Source: Styela clava
Lineage: Eukaryota > Chordata > Ascidiacea > Stolidobranchia > Styelidae
Assembly (NCBI RefSeq): GCF_964204865.1
Contig: NC_135263.1
Location: 9,097,426 to 9,161,425 of the forward strand
Direction of reading: 5' to 3'
Length of the DNA stretch: 64,000 bases
Shown in pieces: positions 42,487 to 53,380 of the stretch (the first letter of the stretch is position 1; every line of letters starts with the position of its first letter). A model generated the notes under the pieces. That model made no database searches. It was not told the DNA's origin and was given only the letters and a program-made list of their open reading frames with translations. Both the position numbers and the translations under genes were made by a program.

Positions 42487-45400
42487 GTTTATCAGTTCTT
42501 TTCAATTCATTAAACAGTTAAGTTTCTATTACACATCGAATAAAGAACTTCAATAGACAATACAAAAAGCCTGAAAAAAAAAATCAAACTATAAAGCCCA
42601 GTTAATCTCGATATTTCATTAGCTTGGAAGTCGTGGGATAATCACAGATAGAAAACGATTATTTACTGACAGAGCAGCTACGCAAGAATCTTTGGTGAAG
42701 ATTCCCACCCATAGAATAAATAATATCTCTGGTAACGAGTCAGCATAAAGTTTTTGATTTTCAGAATAAGGTTTACCCTTCGCAACCTCAGAAAGAGAAC
42801 ACGCTAAAAACAGAGAAAAGCATGGAATATCAAAGTACTAAGGAAAGAGAACGGACGTTACCGACATAAATACCAATAAAATTCCAATGAAATTTTCAAC
42901 ATTCTTACTCACTATCTGAACCTATTAGTACTATAGTATGTATTACTGGAAACAGGTACAACATATGTACCGCAGTTCCCAACATATTCACCATGCTGTA
43001 CGTTAACTGACCACGAGAGTTTGAAATGAACAACTAGCAAATCGATAGGTTTCTACGAAACATGTCCTACAAAAAATCGACTTGAAAGCTTTTCGTCAGT
43101 CAATAAATAAGGATAATTTTTCCACTTTAAAGATATTTAATACCTGACAGGTGCTACCTGATTGTTCTCATTGGATTGTACGATTCTAAAGTAGTTGAAT
43201 TAATACAACAAAAGCACAGCTTGTCGTAGTGCAGTATTAATAAGTCGCCAAGGAGTAAGGGATTAATGTTATTGTGGAAGACGTAGGCCAAGTAGACTAA
43301 ATTATTTATCAAGCAGACGTACTTTACTCTGAAACGGACGTCCATACTCATCGTGTTTTTGTTTTAAAACGTCAAATCAATGTGCAGAATGGCCTTCAAA
43401 AAGGTCCGAACGTACTTTAACCTACGGCGACTTCATTAAAATGTGCAAAGTAGACGTCAGAAAAAGTTGAATATGCACGAATTATTGTTTAGAGATTCAT
43501 ATGGTATTGCCGTCCAAACTTAATCTTCTAACTTATCTCGTATTATGAAAATGTCGGTACGCGAGGTGTTCAAAATTAGAGATCGAAATGAACAGGACAC
43601 AAAAAGTAATAATTGCAAAATTTGACACAAATTAACATTATATCAGTTATCAGAGTAGAAATTAAACCAGAATGAATGTTTGAACCAGAATGAATCACGC
43701 TTATGAAGTATCCACGACGCCAAATATCGATATAAATATTTCAGGTCACCACATAATTCATTTTTGGTAAGCGTCCAACGCGCGTCAAATAATAAGCATT
43801 TTTTTGTGTTTTAAAATTTCGATGTTTCGCTTTGTTCGTAAATTCGAATTTTCTCCTCTCAGAAAATCAGTTCCACATTTTGCTACAAAATTCGGCCCTC
43901 TTCTTTTATGCGCGATAAACTCTGAAAATACGGAAATTAGTGGCATTGAACTGATATCACGTTAGCGCTAACATATTGCTATGTCCTGAATTGAAACATC
44001 TGCGACCTACCACAACCCGGAAAAATTTGCATATCTAAGTTTCTTTCGTATCTAATACATATCGTCTTTCTACACGCCTAGCACTCTCCGTAAGTACCTA
44101 ATGAACTAGATGTATATGCTGCGTTGGAACAAAAGCGAGTTTAGTACGAGTTCATACTTAGCGCGATCGATTTTCCGATACACTCTTATTATACGGTCGC
44201 GACTTTCGTCAGCTGTCGACAGAACTGCAAATTAGTTCCTATATCGGAAAATATTGAAACCGTTGCGATATCCCAATAATACTTTGAAACTCCAATTAAA
44301 CAGAACGGCTATGTAAGTCACGCGTAGATTAGTTAGTACACAATCAAATTTAGTCATTATGTCGATTTAGGGATAATTTCCTATATACATCGATGAGCGA
44401 CCACATAGGTAAGTATAAAAAAATTAAATTTCTTACTCTGAAAATTGTGATTCAAATTGGCCAGGAAACCAAAACCCGATGAAAAATAAGAAACACGAAT
44501 GCTTACAACAACTAAGAGGCAGAAAACATGAAGGCGCATATAAAATTCTATGAAAAAAGAATTCAACTAGAGGCGCTATTGGACTGCACAGCACAGTTTT
44601 AAATGTACTTCGTTTAGGAGTTTTTACACGTGCTGTAACTTGACAATATATTGCTCAAGTTTTCTGGTATCCATCTATGGCTATAAATTGGCGGGGTGGC
44701 CATGAATGTTTCCCCAATACTTAGCTGATTAGCAAATATTCCAAAACAATCGTTTTCCAGGCATAAATTCAACATTGCATTGCGACTATAACACCGCGGT
44801 ATTTATGAATGCAAAAATGCACACATTTCGATCACGTGTTATCAGCTTTTTCGTTTTGAATATCCGAATGCCGAAGGTGGTCAGAAGCTAAGTTAGCATT
44901 GATGTAGCAATAAATTTGGAACTGGTGCAGACAACAGATAATGTAAGCTTACTGAAGTTACACAAAATTGCTAATGAAACCTCCTGGCTCTAGCAGAATC
45001 CTGTGGGTTTTTCCGCGTGGCATCTCAAAATAATTCCTCACAAACCAGAGAGTTCATTAAACTACGAGGAATAAAAACTGTTCCGAGAAAGAGAACAAAC
45101 CCCAGACGTAACCAACCTGCTGCAAACGCTTCCTTGTCGGGTTCTGTCTATGTTGGTCATGTGCGCGTTGGCAACATTTGTTACGACATAGACACTACGA
45201 TATTATTACATCATACACAAAGTGTATATTCTGGTTATGAAAGCTTCGACCAGAGAAATAGGGAAATGGTTGGCGCGAAGTTCGCATGTTTCATGGAACT
45301 TATCGCTGTATTTGTTATAACAAGCTTTGAGATCCATTGATATCTATCACCTAAAATCTTGAATGTATACATCAGCTGTTACAATCAACGATACTTCCTT

Positions 45401-45774
45401 ATTCCATGTCGTATTTCTGCCATGTCTAGGCCGGTGCTTTCGCAACTGCTCATTGCAAAGGTGTATCGTATGTATCCATGATCCTATCAGAGCCATTAGG
45501 ACTGTAACTAGTGTTATCTGAAATTAAATAAGCTGTTTTAGTATTCATTACTGATTGAAGTCCAAATTATGATCAATTTGCATGATATTTTTCGGAAATA
45601 GTTCTCATGCCTACAAACGTATATAAGGTCTGAGATGATACTTGAAAACAATGAATAAGCAAAAAAAAAAATTTTACCGGGCCTATATTGAGGTCTGAGT
45701 CATTAAACCAACTCGAATTATTTCATTAAACGTTGAGGAGCAAGTGCTTATTTTGCCTAATGTTTAATCCAGCC
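42487..45774. other. intergenic DNA between PAQR and IDH3B
   Basis: This should include the PAQR promoter and any 5'-UTR exon. A minus-strand exon-like segment with acceptor and donor lies at 42681-42804 (see findings). An open frame at 45017-45340 starts with GTG and matches no family I know. Nothing else is supported. Confidence 0.4.
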
Positions 45775-46281
45775 CTGCACCATGGAATTTAAATTAGGAA
45801 AAAATGAACACACAAGCAATTCTTTCATCGCAAAATTGTTGTAGTATAAAGATCAGGCACTGTTATATCCGTAAATGGGCTTTCCTTCACGTTAATTACA
45901 TCTTGGGTGTAGTTAAAGTATGGATTTACGCTAAGATCTAGCCCTGCACCATGGAATTTAAATTAGGAAAAAATGAACACACAAGCAATTCTTTCATCGC
46001 AAAATTGTTGTAGTATAAAGATCAGGCACTGTTATATCCGTAAATGGGCTTTCCTTCACGTTAATTACATCTTGGGTGTAGTTAAAGTATGGAATTACGC
46101 TAAGATCCAGACCTGCACCATGGAATTTAAATTAGGAAAAAATGAACACACAAGCAATTCTTTCATCGCAAAATTGTTGTAGCCTAGTATAAAGATCAGG
46201 CACTGTTATATCCGTAAATGGGCTTTCCTTCACGTTAATTACATCTTGGGTGTAGTTAAAGTATGGAATTACGCTAAGAAT
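45775..46281. repeat. tandem repeat, 3 x 169 bp, upstream of IDH3B
   Basis: Three nearly identical head-to-tail copies begin CTGCACCATGGAATTTAAAT at 45775, 45944 and 46113. The third has a 5-bp insertion (GTAGCCTAGTATA). The array ends about 156 bp before the IDH3B start codon. Each unit includes an ATG-containing frame, but copies lack a shared long reading frame. Confidence 0.9.
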
Positions 46282-46437
46282 TTTTGTCGAGCATTGACAT
46301 ACAATCGAGAACTCAATTTGCCTCATGCCATCCATATTGATATTTATTATGATTGTTACGTCATAAATGTGACAAATATGCATATGTTAATTGTTTTATA
46401 CATTTTGGTACTTACTCCGGACAATACGGGCTTCGTA

Positions 46438-47580
46438 ATGGCTTTAAACGTTAAAAATGTGTTGCGGATCTTCAGATCCAACCGGTTTCAAGACTGTTAT
46501 CCTATTTGGCCAATAAATAAGTTGGAATTTCGAAGACATTTTTCGGACAAGTCGTCACAAAACAAGGAAAAACGTACGGTTACTTTGGTTCCAGGAGATG
46601 GTGTTGGACCGGAGCTAATGGCTTCCGTTAAAGAAGTTTTCAAATCTGCTTCCATACCAGTAGAATTCGAAGAGTTCTGGGTGAGTGAAATACAGGGTCG
46701 GGCAACAAACGTGCAGGTGGAAAAGTTGACAAATTCAGTCATTAAAAACAGAGTAGCATTGATTGGTGACATATCATCGCGCTTGAGTGCAACTGATGGG
46801 GAATTAGCATCCACCAAATTTGTCATCAGGAGGCGTCTTGATCTATTCGCCAATGTCGTGAGAGTTAAAAGTTTCAAAGAATATAAAACTCGCCATAATA
46901 ATCTAGATTTCGTTATCATTAGAGAGCAAACCGAAGGTGAATATACGGCATTGGAACATGAAAGCGTACCCGGCGTTGTTGAATGCTTGAAGATTATTAC
47001 AAAGGCAAAATCTGAGCGTGTTGCCAAATTTGCATTCGAATATGCAAAAAAACATGGACGCAAAAAGGTTACGGCTGTCCACAAGGCGAATATAATGAAA
47101 CTTGGAGACGGAATGTTTCTGGAGTCATGTCGCGGAATAGCAAAAAATTATCCTGATATACAATTTGAGTCAATGATTGTGGACAACACTTGTATGCAAT
47201 TGGTTTCAAACCCGAACCAATTTGACGTTATGGTCATGCCGAATTTGTACGGAAACATAATCGACAATTTGGCAGCTGGACTTGTCGGCGGTGCAGGAGT
47301 CGTTCCCGGTGAGAGCCACAGTCCGGAATGTGTGGTATTTGAAACCGGTGCTCGTCATCCGTTTGCTCAGGCCGTTGGGCGTAACATCGCAAACCCGACA
47401 GCCATGCTTTTGTCTTCCGCTCATATGCTGCAGCACTTGAATTTGACACAATATGCAAAACTGATTTCCGGTGCAGTAAACAAGGTTATCAATGGAAGCA
47501 ACGTTAGGACAACTGATCTTGGAGGATATGCCACAACTACTGAGTTCACACAAGCTGTTATTGATGAAATGCAAAAATAA
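46438..47580 (+). CDS. IDH3B: isocitrate dehydrogenase [NAD] subunit beta, mitochondrial; intronless
   Basis: 380 residues in one exon (human IDH3B is about 385). Residues 1 to about 40 are basic and lack acidic residues in the first part ([17 protein letters not shown]), consistent with a mitochondrial presequence. The body has [92 protein letters not shown] and [20 protein letters not shown]. These match the beta subunit more closely than alpha or gamma (GELAS and VVPGES are beta-like). The beta subunit is a structural/regulatory part of the heteromeric TCA-cycle enzyme that oxidises isocitrate with NAD+. The open frame continues upstream to 46246, but that part is repeat-derived and unlike the family, so I start at 46438. 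No intron is present, raising the possibility of a retrocopy. Confidence 0.93.
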   Translation: MALNVKNVLRIFRSNRFQDCYPIWPINKLEFRRHFSDKSSQNKEKRTVTLVPGDGVGPELMASVKEVFKSASIPVEFEEFWVSEIQGRATNVQVEKLTNSVIKNRVALIGDISSRLSATDGELASTKFVIRRRLDLFANVVRVKSFKEYKTRHNNLDFVIIREQTEGEYTALEHESVPGVVECLKIITKAKSERVAKFAFEYAKKHGRKKVTAVHKANIMKLGDGMFLESCRGIAKNYPDIQFESMIVDNTCMQLVSNPNQFDVMVMPNLYGNIIDNLAAGLVGGAGVVPGESHSPECVVFETGARHPFAQAVGRNIANPTAMLLSSAHMLQHLNLTQYAKLISGAVNKVINGSNVRTTDLGGYATTTEFTQAVIDEMQK

Positions 47581-48885
47581 AAATGCGAATTTTTGAGCTA
47601 TATATAGGTTTCTGCGTAATTTGATATTTATTTATTTACAAAAAAATATAATAATAATTGAAACAAAAATATGCTGTGTGTTTACTATGGTAAACTACGC
47701 GTAACTACGGCGGCAGTCTTCGTCAGTATATTCTCAAGTGTGACACCACTGCTTCGCTGTATCGAGGGCATCTCAAAACCGCACAAGAGAATAATGAAAC
47801 GGGGTGCTTGGTGATATTCACTCTCCCTACGAATGCGCTTTTCAGTAGAGTTTGTACCAAATAATGTACTCACTCTGCGAGAATTGATGGTGATTTTCGC
47901 GTATGTTCAATCTGAGCTTATCCGGACAGGTGTACAATATAGAAAAACAGCGGTAATATAATTATTGTATATATATATAATTATTGATAACGGAGAATGT
48001 TATAAATTTTATTGATATTATCATAATACTGAGGAGTGATTCGTTAAACCAGAAACACCAATTCGGGCTATGAAACAAATTCAATATTTTGAAGGAATGC
48101 GTAACTTCGCAAGCTTGGTAAAACATGCTATATACCAGGATATACAGATTAAGAACGTTTCATCTGTTTTTCAGTCATTTAACACGACGCTTTTTGTTAT
48201 ATCCGAAGTCCCAATTCATGATCTTAAACAGAATTTTCAGATAATTCCCAATTAACCCATCTGGAGTCTTTTCAATACTTTATAGAGACAAATATATTGT
48301 TCAACGACATAATATTTGAATATAATAAACTGCAACAATATTCAACAAAGAAACATAATAGATATTAAGTTTTTTTAACGATTGTTTTGTTTGCAATGGA
48401 ATAAATAAAAATAAAGCCAAAAATATATAAGGTAGCAGACAAGAACCTTAAATTCAATTGTGTCTGTTTTGAATCTTAAAAAAGAAAATGAGGATATAAA
48501 CGAGGATAAAAAATTTTACTTTTCTTGCAAATAATTTTTTAACTGTGAATCTATTGTAAAAGTGTCGGGGTTTTCATTAGATCTCCGAATTCCCAATAAT
48601 TCGCGTTTAATAGTGAGTTTGCCTGCAACTCTGGTCAAAATTAACTTTTATCTTGTTAGTCGCTAGTTGTCAATGATTTGCATAAATAAAAATAAAATTG
48701 ATTTCCGAATGTCAAACTAAAAATCTTCATGTAATATATCACAAAGTCAATAAATAATATATGAAGAAAGAAATGCAAATGTGTTCCACAGTATAACGAA
48801 ACAAAACAATAATATATAAATAAATAGCGTGATGCAAGTTATTGAGATGGGCAAATATTATGCGATAGTTATTTGTTCTGGGTTC
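47581..48885. other. intergenic DNA between IDH3B and the hormone gene
   Basis: Convergent 3' ends. A minus-strand open frame at 47685-47873 starts with GTG and is unlike anything I know. The rest is very AT-rich. No gene is supported. Confidence 0.4.
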
Positions 48886-51800
48886 CTAGTACATTCCACT
48901 TTCGTCCATTAACATTGCTTCTCTGCGGGGATGCGATCGTCTGTATTCTCGCAAAACTGGAATGGCATCTCGGTCGTCAGAATAATCTGGATAACCCGGC
49001 GCTTCGTGAAGCTTTTTCATCAATCCTCCGATCAGAGCTTCAAACATACTGTCACTTGCGGGCGTCATTGTTTCGGATGGCTTCTTCTCTGACAACGCAC
49101 ATTCGTGGTGATAAGTGCAACCGTCTGAAAACAAATATTGACGTTTATTATGAGTTTTAAAACATAAATTTGAATTCTGATGAACGGAGTACATCACAGT
49201 ATAATTAAGGTAGCATTGAATACTATAAAAAATTCAGGTCATTAAGATTCACACGGTTATATATATACATATATATGCCCAAGTCACGCGAATCTGAGAT
49301 CACACTTCAATATTTTAAGTATCTGATTCCAATGAATAAATCATTATTTCCCAATCCTCGAGATAATCTCGATACATCAGCGTTAAGCTGGACTTATAGG
49401 ACCACTTTGGCGGCTTCCAGGCATATTTAGAAAACGATGACTGTTTTAAATGAACGGCGGCTTTCGTCCTTCATTCATTATGAATAAGGAACGGAAACGC
49501 GGTTCAAAATGATTTTATCGCTGTCAAAGTTGAGGTTGCTGTTTTCACTTGACCAAAAGCGATATAAACCCATTTTCCCGTGGTCGGAAGTGAGGGAGGG
49601 GATTAAAATGATCAAATGAAGACAAGAAACGATATCAACACTTTTTCGAATATACAAATCCTAATAGTCTACATAGAATAATATAGAAAATCTTACCAGC
49701 ATTACAACACAATCCGTCAGCGGCGCACACTCCCATTGATTGTACGTTTCCCTTTTCTCTGTCTTTTCTCATGCACGTCGGACCTGCCGAGGCGCATTCG
49801 ACGGGAATTCGGGATTCGTACCGGCATGGCTCCGTTATCTCGTTTTCCCCAATGACGCAACCGAGGGCTGGCGTGCAGCACATCCGGGAGCTGAAGCACT
49901 GGCCTGTCCCTCGTAAGCCGCAAGGTGGACACTGAAATAAATAAATAACACATTGATTAGACCACTAAAAATTATAGGAAAGTCATAGTCATAACGTAAA
50001 ATCAGTCAAAAATTAGGAAAATAGCATTCCCCACCAAAATATTGCCATATAGCCATATTTATATGATTTACACTTCGATATTGTTACTCTTGTTCAGCGC
50101 GTGAAGTGCATTTGCGTAGTTGAGATTTGTGGCAAGCTACTGGAGTAAAATTTCAAAACGAATAGATTAATACGGATCTGTTTTATCTAAACGTCATGTT
50201 CCAAAAACGTTGGCAAAGTACATCTTCTTATCTATATATCGCGCTCTGGTATTTGCGTATTACTGCTGTAAATTGATTCATAAAGTTGGTCTTATTTGGA
50301 TACGATTATTGAACGCATCGAAATTTTTATTCAATGTTCTGGAGTTTCGTCTGAAAAAATTTTGGTCAATATCCGTCAGAGTATATTTGCGTCATTTTCG
50401 ATTTGAATTTTTGTCCGATTTTGATTCGAAGTCCGATTAAATGTCTAGACCGGTATAGCCGGTTTGGGTAGAAAGCAGATTAAATCATTGGATATCGCTC
50501 AAAACATTCTAGATGAGTCAGAGACCTATCGAAAGACTGTGCCCAATATCGATCATCATGGTATAAGTAATAATAACAGCAAAATCTTCACGTTTTGCAT
50601 AGTTTCGGCACAATATTCGTATTTATTTGGCAGAAAAAAATTGTAATGTAAAATAGCAATGAAGGCATTTTACATGCTAACTATTCGATAAACACCAATA
50701 TACGTTTTATTTACTTTTCACAACTTGGAGAACTTAGCAACTCTCACCACTGTGTTAAAATTGGCTGATGGCCAAACTAATATTATTTGCAATCATGAAG
50801 ATTATACCGGCTAATCTGACAAGTTGCGTAGTTTCGGTGGATATTCATGATTAATATGTATAATAAGTATTGATCTTTTATAGGGTGTATAACAAGTTTA
50901 CGTGGTACTTTTGATTTTGAATATCTCTACAGTATTCACCAAATTGCAGATTAGTTAAATATAGATTTTTGGGGATTACTAACCACCATTGGTCAACGCA
51001 TATTTCAACATGCAATCGCAGCACTTCGTTGGCATCAAGTCGACATTGTGCAACCTCACACTACCCGCTATTTGTCTTAAATATAAGAAGATCAGAGCGG
51101 CCTCATTTGAATGCTTTGGTGGTTTATAGAACAATAAATAAAAACGCGAGAACATTCATTCTTAACATGATAATCATGTTCAACAGAATGTTAAGAATTC
51201 ACAACGTTAGGGAGTCGTTCCTCGTAAGCCTGAGGTGCATTTGTATCAAACTGCGATCGAGTCGCACTTTCAATTTTTAAGCTCATTTTATTGCATCAAG
51301 AAAAGTATACTGAGCAAATCGATGACGAAGCTGTGAGATTTTCCAATCACAGACGGGCGATTCGGAGTTGGAAACGACCTGATTTCCGAGTTCATATTAT
51401 TATGAACAAAGACAAAAACTCACGACAATACCAATTATTAGCATATTAGCTCAGAGTTACAGAGACTTATCACCACAAACTTAACGAACCTCTTCAATGA
51501 CATTAGTATTTAAAACACTTAACGTTAGATTAACATGCTGATTTATTATAATTGACGTTCTAAGGCTAAGCAAAATGAATCGAATTTGAGGCAAATGGTC
51601 ATCTTTCATGTTTTTGATTAATTTTAGTCTTACAAAAAAAAATCAATCCATCGACCGTAATGAAAAACTTTTAATCTGATTATGTTGAGTAAATTATGTT
51701 GTTATAACTTTATTTTACAACAAATAATTCGAGACATACCACGAAAAACATGCATGAAATTTTGACCTCATTTATTTCATAGCCTGGTACCTCTAATTCG

Positions 51801-53380
51801 ATGTGACAACACTCGTCGTTACGCACGTTCCTTTCACGGATCGTGTAAGTGATTTCCAACGTAGCCAGTAACGTAAAGATTTGGGTTTTGATGGTTATCA
51901 GAATATTTTATCGCATACATTTATGAGTCAATCGAGACGTGCCGCCCACCCCAAAACTCAAATGGTACCAACCACTTCGCGTTACTAATTATTTCATTAA
52001 TGGAATACTACTGATATAATGTTGATGTTTTTAGCGAAAAAAGAAGAATAAACTCTCGTGAACTAATTTTTCAAACTTAACCCCCAAAATCAACAAAAAT
52101 TCAATTGAAAATTATATCTTGTCGCTCTTCAAAGTTACCAAAAAGTTTTAGCAGTATTTTTTTCATTACTGTATATAATTGCAGCTTTGAGAGAATTCTT
52201 AAAATTCATGTTGAGAGGGGTTTGTTCTACTTTGAAAAATCCTCATGGAATACTGACAAATACAATACGAAGTACGAAAACAAATAGTTCGAAAACGTCC
52301 TCTTAATGAACTCCGACATTTACCCCAGTGTCATCATTGACTAGTTAATCAATACGAATATGCAAAAATTTAAAATAGCATTCACTTTATTGGTGAGAGA
52401 TTTCACTCTTTCCGCAACAATATACTGAAAATGATATATGGAATAATTCAAAAATTAAGGTAGTTATCCGCTAACGTGTTTAATAATTTTTTGTACATAT
52501 ATATTTCATTTATTGTTCGTAGTTACGCCAATCAAAATGGGATTAAACTTATCTATTACCATCTGCGCGTCGGGAACTATACTTGATTTAATTTAAAGTT
52601 TGTTGTCTTGTTTTTGCGATAAACTGAGGTGATTAAATACCTGCACTAATTCTTATCATAGAATTCATTACTAAAATTGGAAACGAATTGTCTTTTTCAT
52701 GTACAAATGAGACAAGAGAATTTGATTATCATCGATATTTTATGTGCTAAGGACGGGACACGACGATAATGTCGTTTTGTTTATTTTCCATTTTTCACAT
52801 GCGTGTCTATCGCAAATCTGATTGTTATGATCGGCTATGTTGATTGACAGATCGCTTTATTCGAAATATTAGACAAATTAACAGAATGTCAGTGGAAAGT
52901 TCTGTTCGTGCTTATGTAAAGAAGGTTGCACAAGACGAAAAGTTCGCGACGATGTTGCATATGCTAAATGAGTTGAGACTAAATGTTTATTCTTCTTGAA
53001 AACGAGGGGTAGTCGTTCTGCGGTTTTTCGAGTATGTTTAGTCTACTGGATTAAAAAAAATCGATTATTTTTTGAGAAAAATTTTCACGGCTAAAAAAGT
53101 TTAGAAAAATGGGGAAAGTGAAACATGTTAGTTTTTCATGCAGAAAAGAATATAAATTGACAAACGAACAAACACAAAACATCGACTTACGAAGTGTCCT
53201 CACCTTTCGGATCGGAGGACCAGAACGTGTTTGCTTATCTCGTGTGGGTTCGCGCTTTCCAGAATTCCAGAAAACTGAGTTTGGACAGTCTGTTATGTAA
53301 CAACTTTCAACGCTGACGTAACTGATAATGACGACAAAAATAATTAAAAGATTCAGTCTTTCGGAGTACGATGATGTCAT
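48886..53380 (-). CDS. vasopressin/oxytocin-family prohormone with neurophysin (14-residue hormone type)
   Basis: Three minus-strand exons join in frame: 53204-53380, 49697-49931 and 48886-49124 (651 nt, 216 residues). Residues 1-26 are a signal peptide (hydrophobic core LLIIFVVIISYV). Residues 27-43 read CYITDCPNSVFWNSGKR: a disulphide ring C1-C6, a 14-residue hormone, Gly as amide donor and a KR cleavage site. A linker (44-59) leads to neurophysin from C60 (CPPCGLRGTGQCF) to C146 with all 14 conserved cysteines. About 11 extra residues (around MRKDREKGNVQSM) sit between the ninth and tenth cysteines. Residues 147-216 form a C-terminal extension. Both introns fall at the positions of the vertebrate vasopressin/oxytocin genes (before CPPC, and after the LCCNA block). 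The hormone is secreted and expected to act on a V1/OT-type GPCR. The start ATG at 53380 is the first in frame; upstream codons include only a GTG. Confidence 0.96.

Noticed and set aside
45017-45340. 107-codon open frame on the plus strand
   Set aside because: Begins with GTG, has no recognisable motif and no supporting splice sites that I could place.
46246-46437. Upstream extension of the IDH3B frame
   Set aside because: Partly inside the tandem repeat and unlike any IDH3 N-terminus; the ATG at 46438 gives a normal mitochondrial presequence and length.
47685-47873. Minus-strand frame with dibasic sites (EKRIRRESEYHQ), considered as a peptide precursor
   Set aside because: No ATG start, no signal peptide, no amidation signal and no conserved cysteine pattern.
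53051-53203. Continuation of the hormone exon 1 frame past the splice site
   Set aside because: A consensus donor (AAAG|GTGAGG) ends the exon and the next exon restores neurophysin; the read-through has no cysteine framework.
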